This document shows, piece by piece, positions 45,078 to 53,761 of a DNA stretch of 64,000 bases. Each line of letters begins with the position of its first letter. Position 1 is the stretch's first letter. The notes under the pieces were generated by a model. That model saw nothing but the letters and a program-made list of their open reading frames with translations, made no database searches and was not told the origin of the DNA. Location: IMG/VR virus record IMGVR_UViG_3300020419_001178, positions 81,742 through 145,741 of that record; one strand, 5' to 3'. The stretch comes from a virus. Position numbers and translations under genes: made by a program.

Positions 45078-45091
45078 GGATAGGAAAGAAA

Positions 45092-45541
45092 ATGGGAAGA
45101 CGAATTTCACTAGGTTCACCAGGTTTAACTATACCTTTTGGGAACACGGCACAAAGGACATCAAACGCGGGAGCAGGTTCTATAAGATATAACACACAAG
45201 TAAATGTGTTAGAACTTTATAACGGAACAAACTGGATTCCTGTGGGTGTTTTAAATGCTAAAACAGTCACAACTACGTATACAGCGGCATCTGGAGAACA
45301 GTTGTTTGTTGATACTAATGGTGGAGGCTTTACTATTAACCTACCTGCTGGACCAGCAGTAGGAGATGTTGTTAGATTTTTCGATCTAAGAAAAACATTT
45401 GATAGTAATAACTTAACTATTGGTAGAAACGGCAAACCAATTCAAGGTGATGCGAGTAACATGACTGTTAACTCAGAAGGCGCGGCGTTCGACCTCGTAT
45501 ACTCAGGTGATAGTTACGGTTGGCGTATCCTAACTGTATAA
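45092..45541 (+). CDS. fibre-tip-like structural protein
   Basis: A 149-residue protein. I choose the ATG at 45092, preceded by AGGAAAG. The frame is open 57 bases further upstream, but that part overlaps the previous gene in another frame and has no ribosome site. It starts MGRRISLGSPGLTIPFGNTA and contains AGSIRYNTQVNVLELYNGTN followed by W, the recurring 'RYN' motif. A beta domain typical of fibre tips follows (FTINLPAGPAVGDVVRFFDL, NLTIGRNGKPIQG). Similar C-terminal domains end many phage fibres. Confidence 0.75.
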   Translation: MGRRISLGSPGLTIPFGNTAQRTSNAGAGSIRYNTQVNVLELYNGTNWIPVGVLNAKTVTTTYTAASGEQLFVDTNGGGFTINLPAGPAVGDVVRFFDLRKTFDSNNLTIGRNGKPIQGDASNMTVNSEGAAFDLVYSGDSYGWRILTV

Positions 45542-45562
45542 TATTATTGGAGAGAGAACCAA

Positions 45563-46402
45563 ATGGCAAGTTACGCAAGTTATAAGAAGGTTACATCAGA
45601 AGGCATACCAAACGGTGCCATTACTAGGAGTAAATTACAGCCTGGTGCGGGTGCTTGTAGGAAAGTGCAATACATTTACAACGAACGTGGATTACGTTGC
45701 CACATGTGTGCGAGACAAAGTGGTTGTTGTGAACAAGCAAATGGTAAATGCTGTTATTGGTGCGTTCCTAGTAACGTATACAAAGTAACTTTTGAAATAT
45801 GGAGTGGCGGAGGCGGAGGCCCCGGACACACCTGTTGTAATAACTGTTCATTTGCTATTGGCGGATCAGGTGGAAATTACGCATTAAAGACTATTGACAC
45901 AAACCCAGGATGTCAATATACTGTATGTGCTGGCGGAAGTTGGCCATGTGGTAAATCACATACATGCGGAGCAGGTATGGGATGTCGTTCATATGTAAAC
46001 GGTCACAATCTAAGTAACTTTTGTGTTACAGGAGCATGTGGCGGTTGGATGTGTAATGGTGACGCATGGGGTCAAAGACATATGACTCACAGTTGTGCTA
46101 ACTGTTTAATATGCGGAGTCTTTGGAGCAGATTTTGGTGGAATGGGAGCTACTGGAAGAAAAGCAGGAACTACTACTTGTAGATGTCATGGACAAACAGG
46201 TTATAGTGGTGAAGCATTTGGAATGGGTGTAATAGGCGGAACAGCAACTAATGAAGCATGGTGCTCATGTGGTTGTCACATTGTTTGGCCTGCTGGTGGA
46301 GGTATGCCAGGCACTTCTAGTTATTGTAATAACTGGGCAAAATGCTGTGCTGGTGGTTCTGGACAAGGTGGATCAGGAATTGTTAAAATAACATTCGTGT
46401 AA
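45563..46402 (+). CDS. cysteine/glycine-rich virion protein, tandem copy 1
   Basis: A 279-residue protein with about 30 cysteines. It has an N-terminal ~40-residue head (YASYKKVTSEGIPNGAITRS). A dense Cys/Gly region follows: RGLRCHMCARQSGCC, ANGKCCYWCVPS, GHTCCNNCSF, PGCQYTVCAGGSWPCGKSH and WCSCGCHIVWPAGGG, ending AKCCAGGSGQGGSGIVKITF. Similar glycine-rich frameworks without so many Cys occur in phage fibre ends. The CC, CxC and CxxC clusters could hold metal (Zn, Fe-S) or be disulfide-bonded outside the cell. Which is true cannot be told from sequence. It is late-expressed next to fibre genes. Confidence 0.75.
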   Translation: MASYASYKKVTSEGIPNGAITRSKLQPGAGACRKVQYIYNERGLRCHMCARQSGCCEQANGKCCYWCVPSNVYKVTFEIWSGGGGGPGHTCCNNCSFAIGGSGGNYALKTIDTNPGCQYTVCAGGSWPCGKSHTCGAGMGCRSYVNGHNLSNFCVTGACGGWMCNGDAWGQRHMTHSCANCLICGVFGADFGGMGATGRKAGTTTCRCHGQTGYSGEAFGMGVIGGTATNEAWCSCGCHIVWPAGGGMPGTSSYCNNWAKCCAGGSGQGGSGIVKITFV

Positions 46403-46414
46403 GGAAAAATAATT

Positions 46415-47251
46415 ATGGCAACATACGCAAGTTACAAAACATTAACAGCAGAAAATTTTACTGATAACAGTATATCTGCCAGTAAACTTGGTGCAGGAGC
46501 AGGACACAAATACTGTACTAAATGGATTTATAACGAACGTGGCCTAAGATGTCACGCTTGTTCTGATGCTGGTGACTGTTGCGAACAAGCTAACGGAAAA
46601 TGTTGTTACTGGTGCGTACCAACCGGAGCAAGTAAAGTAACTTTTGAAATATGGTCAGGTGGTGGAGCAGGTGGTGGAAATACCTGTTGTAACAACTGTT
46701 CTCACTCAGCAGGAGGATCAGGAGGAAGCTATGCTATAAAAACTATTAGTAGCTGTCCTGGTTGTCAGTATACTGTTTGTGCTGGTGGAACATGGCCTTG
46801 TTCTAAATCACATACTTGTGGCCCAGGAATGGGTTGTAGAAGTTACGTTAACGGACATAATTTATCAAACTTTTGTGTAACAGGTGGATGCTCAGGTTGG
46901 ATGTGTAACGGAGATGCGTGGGGACCACGACATACACAGACTTGTGCTAACTGCTTAATATGCGGAGTTTTTGGAGCAGACTTTGGAATAATGGGTTCAA
47001 CTGGAGTATCAGGCGGACACGGTGCTTGTCAATGTAAATCAGCTGACTGGATGCAGTCAGGTGTAGCACCATTCGTTGGAAGAACAATGACACACTCACA
47101 CGCAGAAGCATGGTGTGGTTGTGCTTGTTATGTAAATTGGCCAGCAGGCGGCGGAGCATCAGGAACAAGTTCATATTGTAATAACTGGGCAAAGTGCTGT
47201 GCTGGTGGAAACATGGGAGGATCGGGATTAGTAAAAATCACGTTCGCATAA
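46415..47251 (+). CDS. cysteine/glycine-rich virion protein, tandem copy 2
   Basis: A 278-residue paralogue of the previous gene with nearly all cysteine positions kept (RGLRCHACSDAGDCC, GKCCYWCVPTGAS, GNTCCNNCSHSAGG, AWCGCACYVNWPAGGG). The stretches between ~190 and 235 diverge the most (MGSTGVSGGHGACQCKSADW), pointing to a variable surface loop in an otherwise fixed Cys framework. It starts 12 bases after copy 1 with AAGGAAAAAT as ribosome site. It may form a heterotrimer with the other copies. Confidence 0.75.
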   Translation: MATYASYKTLTAENFTDNSISASKLGAGAGHKYCTKWIYNERGLRCHACSDAGDCCEQANGKCCYWCVPTGASKVTFEIWSGGGAGGGNTCCNNCSHSAGGSGGSYAIKTISSCPGCQYTVCAGGTWPCSKSHTCGPGMGCRSYVNGHNLSNFCVTGGCSGWMCNGDAWGPRHTQTCANCLICGVFGADFGIMGSTGVSGGHGACQCKSADWMQSGVAPFVGRTMTHSHAEAWCGCACYVNWPAGGGASGTSSYCNNWAKCCAGGNMGGSGLVKITFA

Positions 47252-47260
47252 GGATATAAA

Positions 47261-48100
47261 ATGGCAACATACGCAAGTTATAAAAAAGTACCAGGTGACA
47301 GTATAGCAGACGGATCAATTACCGGCGATGATATCGCACACGGAAACGGTAATAATTACGGAGTACAATGGATCTACAATGAACGTGGATTACAATGTCA
47401 TCAATGTGCTAGACAATCAGGATGTTGTCAACAAGCAAATGGTAAGTGTTGTTACTGGTGTGTGCCAGATGGTGCTTCAACAGTAACGTTTGAAATATGG
47501 TCAGGCGGCGGTGGCGGCCCAGGTCATACTTGCTGTAATAACTGTTCATTTTCAATTGGTGGAGCAGGCGGAAATTACGCATCAAAAACAATAGCAACTA
47601 CACCAGGGTGTCAATATACAGTATGCGCCGGTGGAAGTTGGCCTTGCGGTAAAGCACATACTTGTGGAGCAAGTATGGGATGTCGTTCATATGTAAACGG
47701 CTATAACCTAAGTAACTTCTGTACAGAAGGAGCATGTGGTGGCTGGATGTGTAACGGAGATGCTTGGGGACCAAGACATACTCACTTTGCTTGTGAAAAC
47801 TGTAGAATTTGTGGTATGTTTGGAAACGATTTTGGTATGATGGGATCCACAGGTTGGAACGTAGGACACGGTGGTTGCCACTGTAACTATACATATTCCG
47901 GTTCAGGACAAACACCTTTAATTGGAAAAATGAACGTATCAGTAACCAACGTAGCCTGGTGTAACTGTGGTTGTCATATTGAATGGCCAGCTGGCGGTGG
48001 TATGCCAGGTGTTAGTTCATACTGTGATAATTGGGCTAAATGTTGTGCTGGTGGCTCTGGACAGGGCGGATCCGGGGTTGTTAGAATAACTTTTATGTAA
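47261..48100 (+). CDS. cysteine/glycine-rich virion protein, tandem copy 3
   Basis: A 279-residue third copy. It is closest to copy 1 in the core (GHTCCNNCSFSIGGAGGNYA, PGCQYTVCAGGSWPCGKAH, SSYCDNWAKCCAGGSGQGGS), and again differs around residues 190-235 (MGSTGWNVGHGGCHCNYTYS). The cysteine pattern is kept. It ends the Cys-rich triplet, and the next late box follows within four bases of its stop. Tandem duplication followed by loop divergence is the simplest history. Confidence 0.75.
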   Translation: MATYASYKKVPGDSIADGSITGDDIAHGNGNNYGVQWIYNERGLQCHQCARQSGCCQQANGKCCYWCVPDGASTVTFEIWSGGGGGPGHTCCNNCSFSIGGAGGNYASKTIATTPGCQYTVCAGGSWPCGKAHTCGASMGCRSYVNGYNLSNFCTEGACGGWMCNGDAWGPRHTHFACENCRICGMFGNDFGMMGSTGWNVGHGGCHCNYTYSGSGQTPLIGKMNVSVTNVAWCNCGCHIEWPAGGGMPGVSSYCDNWAKCCAGGSGQGGSGVVRITFM

Positions 48101-48103
48101 AAT

Positions 48104-48111
48104 GATAAATA
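48104..48111 (+). promoter_or_regulatory. late promoter
   Basis: GATAAATA, 20 bases before the ATG at 48131, followed by a GTAGGAGC ribosome site. Confidence 0.75.
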
Positions 48112-48130
48112 CTTGTAGGAGCAAAACGCA

Positions 48131-48922
48131 ATGAGAAGAATAGAAAAAACATTTACTTACCCTGTTTGGGACGCATGGAGATCAAACAGCTTTGCTAAAG
48201 GTTTAACTGGAACACATACTTATAAAGGTCCAGAATTTTTAACTTTAGAAGTAAACAGTGACAAAACTAGTGAAGATTATGGTAAAGAATCTGGCTGGTG
48301 TTTAACGCTTAAAACAGAATTTGAAAGACCTACTGGTGCTGATATTATGAGAGTCACCGTAGATTGTAAAGAAAATCCATTGCTTTGTGAAATTGCTAAC
48401 GACGAAGGACGTGAAGACTTAGTTGATATGCGTCGTGGTAGAAAATGGGAAGTACTTTGGGACGCTCCAGACGGTTACCCAGATGTAGAACATACTACTC
48501 AAGTAGAACCAAGAGATATCTATGATGAATGGAACATTACCTATGACATTGAGAACGATAAATGGAATATACCAGCACACGATTGGGAAGCAACAGGTGT
48601 TAATAAATCAATTACTTGGAACGATGTTAGAGACGTTAGAGATGCTCACTTACACGAAACTGACGCTAAGGTAGGACAAACAGATGCTCCTGCCGCATTA
48701 CAAAAAGAGTGGACAGATTACAGACAAAAATTAAGAGATCTTCCAGCTGTAATGACAGCAAAAGGTTATGAACCTTGGCAAGCGGTGATGATGTTTCCTT
48801 CATATCCTAAAGATATGCGTGATCCGGAAGCGTCTTCAGATCCAAACGATCCATACAGAGATGGTGCTTATTCCATTGATGTTGAAGTACACGCACTAAG
48901 AACAGCTGGTAAAAAAGGCTAA
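48131..48922 (+). CDS. protein with phage tail assembly chaperone-like C-terminal segment
   Basis: A 263-residue acidic protein. The N-terminal ~110 residues form a beta-rich domain (FTYPVWDAWRSNSFAKGLTG). A linker with DWEATGVNKSITWNDVRDVR follows. Residues ~195-235 read QKEWTDYRQKLRDLPAVMTA with a following FPSYPKD. This 'W-x-x-YR-x-x-LRDLP...P...FP-x-P' pattern is that of the phage tail assembly chaperone family found beside tail-fibre genes. It could help fold or attach the Cys-rich or giant fibre proteins just upstream. The N-terminal domain is not recognised. Confidence 0.65.
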   Translation: MRRIEKTFTYPVWDAWRSNSFAKGLTGTHTYKGPEFLTLEVNSDKTSEDYGKESGWCLTLKTEFERPTGADIMRVTVDCKENPLLCEIANDEGREDLVDMRRGRKWEVLWDAPDGYPDVEHTTQVEPRDIYDEWNITYDIENDKWNIPAHDWEATGVNKSITWNDVRDVRDAHLHETDAKVGQTDAPAALQKEWTDYRQKLRDLPAVMTAKGYEPWQAVMMFPSYPKDMRDPEASSDPNDPYRDGAYSIDVEVHALRTAGKKG

Positions 48923-48953
48923 CCACTTTTACTTTCAGTAACCACTAAAACTC

Positions 48954-48961
48954 TATAAATA
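48954..48961 (+). promoter_or_regulatory. late promoter of the enzyme cassette, perfect T4 box
   Basis: TATAAATA with a preceding C, identical to the T4 late consensus, 31 bases before the TTG start at 48992. It is the only promoter I see for the nine following coupled genes. Confidence 0.85.
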
Positions 48962-48991
48962 TTTCTGTACAAGGAAATATTGGAGTTTAAT

Positions 48992-50050
48992 TTGTCTCGA
49001 AAAAAAGCATATTTTATGAACGGTGGAGCAGGCCGTGTTATAGCGTCTATTCCTGCTTTTGAAAAGTTATACGAAAAAGATCAAGATTTTATCATTGTTT
49101 GTGAAGGAGGTATGGACTTTTATAAGGGGCATCCTAAATTACACGAACTAGCATACGATCATTGGCATAAAAATTTATTCAAAGATTATATTAAAGATAG
49201 AGATTGTATAACACCTGAACCTTATAGAGTTTGGGAATACTACAATCAAAAATGTAGCTTATCACAAGCGTTTGATATTGCTATCAATAACGAAGGTGTA
49301 AGAGATTTACCTGATCCGACTATCCATATGAACAAGCACGAACTTGTACAAGGATATAAAGTTGTGGAAGAGATTAAAGCAGTCACTGGTAAAGATAAAA
49401 TAGTAATATTCCAACCATTTGGCCGCACAGCTGAAAACATGGGAGACTTTGTAATTGATGGAACATCAAGAAGTTTTCATTTAAATGATGTTATTAAAAT
49501 ATGTAAAGACTTAAGAGACGATTATGCTGTAATTGTTATGAGTGAATTTCCAATTACTATAGAAGAAAATCCAAAAGTTCCAATAGCAGTACCACAAATT
49601 CCAGATGTAAGAGTTTGGTCAAGTGTTATCCAGATAGCAGATCATTTCTTAGGTTGTGATAGTTTAGGACAACACATGGCAAAAGCATTAGGAACTACGT
49701 GTACTAGTGTTATTGGAAGCACGTATCCTATTAATATTTCTTATCCTAATTCAGAAGATTTTGATATTATTGACTTAGGCGAAGGAAAAAGAAAATTTAG
49801 CCCAATAAGATTATCAATGGAAGATGAAATTGAAAGGTATAACGACGAAGTTATGGAGTTGACTGATGAAAGTTTTAAAAAAATTATATCAAGTGTGCGT
49901 AAACGTCTTGGTAAGCCTAGGGCTTATACGGGAACCTATAAACCGGACCAAGGACAAGGAGAAGTTTGCCCGACGCATGGGGTCGTTCACAATGATGGAG
50001 TAACACATGCTAAACCACAAGCACAGATCTTAGGGAGAACTGGACAATGA
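48992..50050 (+). CDS. GT9 (heptosyltransferase)-like glycosyltransferase
   Basis: A 352-residue protein, GT-B-like. I start it at the TTG at 48992, because GGAG (48982-48985) is correctly spaced for it; the open frame begins four codons earlier at another TTG. FMNGGAGRVIASIPAFEKLY resembles the glycine loop and 'P-x-x-x-L' helix of ADP-heptose/GT9 enzymes. Later DKIVIFQPFGRTAENMGDF and IQIADHFLGCDSLGQHMAKA match the family's donor-site half ('D-S-x-x-x-H-x-A-x-A-L-G'). The last ~35 residues hold a Cys/His cluster (CPTHGVVHNDGVTH) of unknown use. It probably adds a sugar to a glycan or protein. The next ATG overlaps its stop. Confidence 0.7.
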   Translation: MSRKKAYFMNGGAGRVIASIPAFEKLYEKDQDFIIVCEGGMDFYKGHPKLHELAYDHWHKNLFKDYIKDRDCITPEPYRVWEYYNQKCSLSQAFDIAINNEGVRDLPDPTIHMNKHELVQGYKVVEEIKAVTGKDKIVIFQPFGRTAENMGDFVIDGTSRSFHLNDVIKICKDLRDDYAVIVMSEFPITIEENPKVPIAVPQIPDVRVWSSVIQIADHFLGCDSLGQHMAKALGTTCTSVIGSTYPINISYPNSEDFDIIDLGEGKRKFSPIRLSMEDEIERYNDEVMELTDESFKKIISSVRKRLGKPRAYTGTYKPDQGQGEVCPTHGVVHNDGVTHAKPQAQILGRTGQ

Positions 50051-51870
50051 CACAGTGGATCGGAGCAATTACAAGAGGACATAATGGTGGAGCAGTTCTA
50101 CTAAAGGATGGACAGATTGTTTTTGCCATAGAAGAAGAAAGATTATCAAGAAAAAAATACGACGGCGGCCCTTTTGCCGCTATGCTAAAATTTAAAGAGT
50201 TTACTGACAAGTTAGATTATTTGGTTGTAGCACATACACAGCCATTAGAAGACTCTAGTAGAGTAGACTTTAGTGGAGGTGATATCTATACAGGACTAGC
50301 AAGAAAACTAGGACTAATTGACGGTAAAGATTCAGCTTATGATCAAAAGTCTCAGCATAGACAAGTAATAGATTTAAGTCATATTCACCACAAGTTACAT
50401 GCGGCCTGTTCTTTTTATAGATCAGGTTTTGATTCAGCAACAGCAGTAATTGTTGACGGAGCAGGTACTTTTATTCCAATGAACATAAATTCAGGAAATT
50501 TTAACGAAGAGTTTATGACATGGGAATGTGAAAGTTTGTTTTCTTGTGCCTATCCCGATGATTTTAAAACTTTATATAAACATCAAGGAGGAAACGGTCC
50601 TTATCCTGGTACATATATTACACAAATACCTAGTGATAGAGAAGGTGAAGAAGGATTTCATGAATTAGTATTAGATGACTCTGCTGGAATAACAAAAGCA
50701 TACGAAGCTGTTACACAATATTGTGGATTTCAACCTATAGAAGCTGGCAAGACAATGGGACTAGCTCCTTATGGAAAACCAAACAGTAAAATTCCAGCAC
50801 TTTATACAGATGGCTCAGGAGGAAAATGGAGAACAGCAGACAGAAATGTCATTATTCCAACTTATCCTAATGCGGCTTTAGTAAATGACGGGAAGTATGA
50901 ATACTTACATACATCTTTTGATTTACAAAACAGTAAAGTAGACCTTACTACATTAGAAAATAGAAGAGATCTTGCTTATGCTGTACAAGAACAATCACAA
51001 GAAGAGGTTTTAAAATTAATATTCAAAGCAGTAGAGATGACTGGTAATAAAAATGTTGTTTTAAGTGGAGGATATGCTTTGAATTGTGTGGCAAACTATT
51101 GGTATTTAGATAAACTTAATAAAGAAGGAATTAACCTGTATGTTGAACCTGTGTCTAGCGATGCTGGTACAGCCATAGGAGCCGCTTTATTATTATATCA
51201 TCAATTAACAAAAGATAAAACTGTTAGACCTCATACTGAAACTATATACGAAGGTTTTAAATATGAGTTGACACTCAATGAAATAGATAATATAGCTGAA
51301 AAATATGGAGCATCAGTAAGTGATGTTGATCATAAAAAAGTAGTTGAAACTATTAGAGACAGAAATATTGTTGCTTTATGGCAAGGGTGTTCTGAAAACG
51401 GACCAAGAGCTTTAGGTAATAGAAGTTTATTATTTGATCCAACAATTGAAGACGGCAAAGACCATGTAAACAAAGTAAAAAGAAGAGAATACTTTAGACC
51501 ATTTGCTGGTACAATTATGTTAGAGCATGCAGAAGAGTGGTTTGATATGCGAGGATTAGAACAATCACCTCATATGATGTATGCTATGAATTGTAAAGAA
51601 GGTGTAGCAGAAAAGATACCTTCCATAATTCATGTTGACGGAACTTGTAGAATACAGACTGTAACTAAGGAACAAAATGAACATTATTATAATATTATAA
51701 AAGAGTTTTATGACCAATCTGGTGTTCCTATTATTTTCAACACAAGTTTTAATTTAGGTGGAGAACCATTAGTTGAAACATTAGATGATGCTGTCAGAAC
51801 TTTATATAACAGTGAAATTGAATATCTTTATCTACCTGAATATGGAAAATTGGTAGAAATGAAGAACTAA
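50047..51870 (+). CDS. NodU/CmcH-type carbamoyltransferase
   Basis: A 607-residue carbamoyltransferase, which moves a carbamoyl group from carbamoyl phosphate via carbamoyl-AMP to a hydroxyl, usually on a sugar or antibiotic. Visible features are GHNGGA (11-16), EEERLSRKK (29-37), HIHHKLHAACSFYRSGF near 110 with metal-binding His, VVLSGGYALNCVANY, SSDAGTAIGAALLLYH, and the C-terminal domain with CSENGPRALGNRSLLFDP and FRPFAGTIMLE. It is full-length with all motifs. ATGA overlap with the glycosyltransferase suggests the carbamoylated sugar is on the same glycan; that is inference. Confidence 0.92.
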   Translation: MTQWIGAITRGHNGGAVLLKDGQIVFAIEEERLSRKKYDGGPFAAMLKFKEFTDKLDYLVVAHTQPLEDSSRVDFSGGDIYTGLARKLGLIDGKDSAYDQKSQHRQVIDLSHIHHKLHAACSFYRSGFDSATAVIVDGAGTFIPMNINSGNFNEEFMTWECESLFSCAYPDDFKTLYKHQGGNGPYPGTYITQIPSDREGEEGFHELVLDDSAGITKAYEAVTQYCGFQPIEAGKTMGLAPYGKPNSKIPALYTDGSGGKWRTADRNVIIPTYPNAALVNDGKYEYLHTSFDLQNSKVDLTTLENRRDLAYAVQEQSQEEVLKLIFKAVEMTGNKNVVLSGGYALNCVANYWYLDKLNKEGINLYVEPVSSDAGTAIGAALLLYHQLTKDKTVRPHTETIYEGFKYELTLNEIDNIAEKYGASVSDVDHKKVVETIRDRNIVALWQGCSENGPRALGNRSLLFDPTIEDGKDHVNKVKRREYFRPFAGTIMLEHAEEWFDMRGLEQSPHMMYAMNCKEGVAEKIPSIIHVDGTCRIQTVTKEQNEHYYNIIKEFYDQSGVPIIFNTSFNLGGEPLVETLDDAVRTLYNSEIEYLYLPEYGKLVEMKN

Positions 51871-52481
51871 TGTTCATAGATCTTTATTCTATTCCAGTTT
51901 TTTCACAGCCTTTATCAACACACGCCGAAGTCAAAGAAGACTTTTCATCAGTTATTAATGATGATTCTAATTTTAACAAGTACCCTAGTTGGTATTGTAA
52001 TGTTGATACTACATTTGGACTACCTGAGTCAAGTAAATTACCGTTCCATAATTTTATTAAAGGTGCTGTAAGCGGATTGAATAGTTATCTTGGCAAATTA
52101 GGAGTAGATTCTAATGTAGCATATGGAGTAGAATGTTGGCTCAATAGATACAGCAAGAATCAACATCAAGAATTACACAATCATGCTGGAGAGAGTGTTA
52201 TAAGTTGTGCTTACATGCTAAAACTTCCGCCTGACAGTGGCAGATTTGTTTTTTATCGTAACACTTATGATTTTTTCCATAATAGTACATTACCTGGTTT
52301 GTCTTCAGAGCCTTTTAGATACAACAATAGAGTAACTCCACCATTACGTGAAGGAGATATTGTATTTTTTCCTAGTGTGCTAGAGCATTATGTTACAGTT
52401 AATGAAAGTGATAATATAAGAGCTACTATAAGTGCTAACTTCGTCATAAAAGAGAGAAATAATGAAGAAAAATCAGATTAA
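51870..52481 (+). CDS. 2OG-Fe(II) oxygenase-like protein, no. 1
   Basis: A 203-residue cupin-fold protein. ELHNHAGESVISCAYMLKLP supplies His103/His105 as first iron ligands, and EGDIVFFPSVLEHYVTVNES with DNIRATISANF gives His173 and the 2-oxoglutarate-binding Arg184. This layout is that of phage-common 2OG-Fe(II) oxygenases of the hydroxylase type. Such enzymes hydroxylate proteins, nucleobases or small molecules. It is coupled to the carbamoyltransferase by TAATG and overlaps the next gene by 20 bases. The substrate cannot be told. Confidence 0.8.
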   Translation: MFIDLYSIPVFSQPLSTHAEVKEDFSSVINDDSNFNKYPSWYCNVDTTFGLPESSKLPFHNFIKGAVSGLNSYLGKLGVDSNVAYGVECWLNRYSKNQHQELHNHAGESVISCAYMLKLPPDSGRFVFYRNTYDFFHNSTLPGLSSEPFRYNNRVTPPLREGDIVFFPSVLEHYVTVNESDNIRATISANFVIKERNNEEKSD

Positions 52482-53169
52482 CGAAGATGAAATTTTTGAA
52501 ATAAACTCCGACTATTCAGTTCATGTACAAAAATTAGGAAATAAAGAAACTATTGTACTTACTGTTGACGATTTTTATAAACATCCTATGGCTGTACGAC
52601 AACTTGCTTTAGATATACCAGCATCTTATAATAAAAGGATACGAGGAAACAATCCGGCATGGCGTATAAACGCATTTTATGTTCTAGATTCAATGTCTTG
52701 GATATTCGATCAGCTGTGTAGACAATATTATCACGATATAATGTCTCACTGGTCACCTAATATGATGATGGAAAGTTTTCAAAGGGCAACTTTTATGGTT
52801 AACGTAATGCAATCTGAAAATTTACCACCTGTTGCTCCGCATATGGACAATCCTAGTGGATTAAACTTTGCTAGTACCATTTATTTAAACACTGAAAACG
52901 AAAGTAATGGTGGAACTTCCTTTTATGAGTTTGCCGGAAACGAGTCTATTGACGATCCTGATCTATATAACTATTATGACAAGCAGAAAACTACTCCTAT
53001 TACAAAATATATTACGGAATCAATAGGAGATTGGAAAATGACTGGTATGGTTCCTATGAAATTTAATAGGATGGTCTTATATCCACAAAACATGTTACAT
53101 ACTGCTTATGTCAAGCAAGGAATGTTTTATGATAATTTATATAGACTTAACCAACAGTTTTTTATTTAG
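52462..53169 (+). CDS. DUF6445/2OG-oxygenase-like protein, no. 2
   Basis: A 235-residue protein. The double-stranded beta-helix core is visible: PHMDNPSGLNFASTIYLN carries His127-x-Asp129, GGTSFYEFAG follows, and RMVLYPQNMLHTAYV holds His213, with Arg228 in YRLNQQFFI as co-substrate ligand. This matches a family (DUF6445) that I associate with tryptophan-halogenase gene neighbourhoods, and a halogenase homologue is indeed three genes downstream. It overlaps gene no. 1, so both are translated together. Iron site intact; substrate unknown. Confidence 0.75.
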   Translation: MKKNQINEDEIFEINSDYSVHVQKLGNKETIVLTVDDFYKHPMAVRQLALDIPASYNKRIRGNNPAWRINAFYVLDSMSWIFDQLCRQYYHDIMSHWSPNMMMESFQRATFMVNVMQSENLPPVAPHMDNPSGLNFASTIYLNTENESNGGTSFYEFAGNESIDDPDLYNYYDKQKTTPITKYITESIGDWKMTGMVPMKFNRMVLYPQNMLHTAYVKQGMFYDNLYRLNQQFFI

Positions 53170-53177
53170 GAGGTAAT

Positions 53178-53753
53178 ATGGAAGGCGACTTTAACGGAAT
53201 AGAAGAATACAAGCACGTATTCCCATTAGACTATTGTAAAAAATTAATAGAAACATTTGAGCAACGAGCTGAAATGCAGTTGACTGAACACCAAACCGGC
53301 TTTAAGAATCAAGATGAAAGAATATTTATGGACCTAGCTAACCATAATAATATGTTTCATGTAGACGCAGACTTATGTAAATTCTTTTATCAAACTATAA
53401 TGACTACATATGAAGAGAAATATAGATCAAAATACGATAGTCTTTCCGCGGTTGTACAACATTCTCCTAAAGGTATGAGCTTACAAAAGACTAGACCACA
53501 CCAAGGTTACCATGCTTGGCATTGTGAGAACGCAGATTTATGTACTTCTTCAAGAGTAATGGCATATACTTTATACCTAAATGCCGTAGAAGAAGGTGGT
53601 GAGACAGAATTTTTATATCAAGGTGTAAAAATTAAACCAGAGCCTGGCAAGTTGGCATTTTTTCCAGCATATTATACACACCCACATAGGGGAAATCCTA
53701 TATACAAAGGTGTAAAATACATAGTGTCCGGTTGGTATACTTTAGACGAATAG
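53178..53753 (+). CDS. 2OG-Fe(II) oxygenase, prolyl-hydroxylase-like, no. 3
   Basis: A 191-residue protein. YHAWHCENAD at 111-120 supplies His115-x-Glu117, LYLNAVEEGGETEFLYQG follows, then PGKLAFFPAYYTHPHRG with the distal His168/His170 and GVKYIVSGWYTL with a Lys as possible 2OG ligand. Order and spacing are those of prolyl-4-hydroxylase-type 2OG oxygenases, though the second ligand is Glu instead of the usual Asp. It has the best ribosome site in the cassette (AGGAGGT). It is not closely similar to the other two oxygenases by eye. Confidence 0.8.
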   Translation: MEGDFNGIEEYKHVFPLDYCKKLIETFEQRAEMQLTEHQTGFKNQDERIFMDLANHNNMFHVDADLCKFFYQTIMTTYEEKYRSKYDSLSAVVQHSPKGMSLQKTRPHQGYHAWHCENADLCTSSRVMAYTLYLNAVEEGGETEFLYQGVKIKPEPGKLAFFPAYYTHPHRGNPIYKGVKYIVSGWYTLDE

Positions 53754-53761
53754 GAGTTACA

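Noticed and set aside
45035-45091. Upstream extension of the 149-residue protein to 45035
   Set aside because: It overlaps the previous gene in another frame, reads unnaturally and has no ribosome site; AGGAAAG clearly serves the ATG at 45092.
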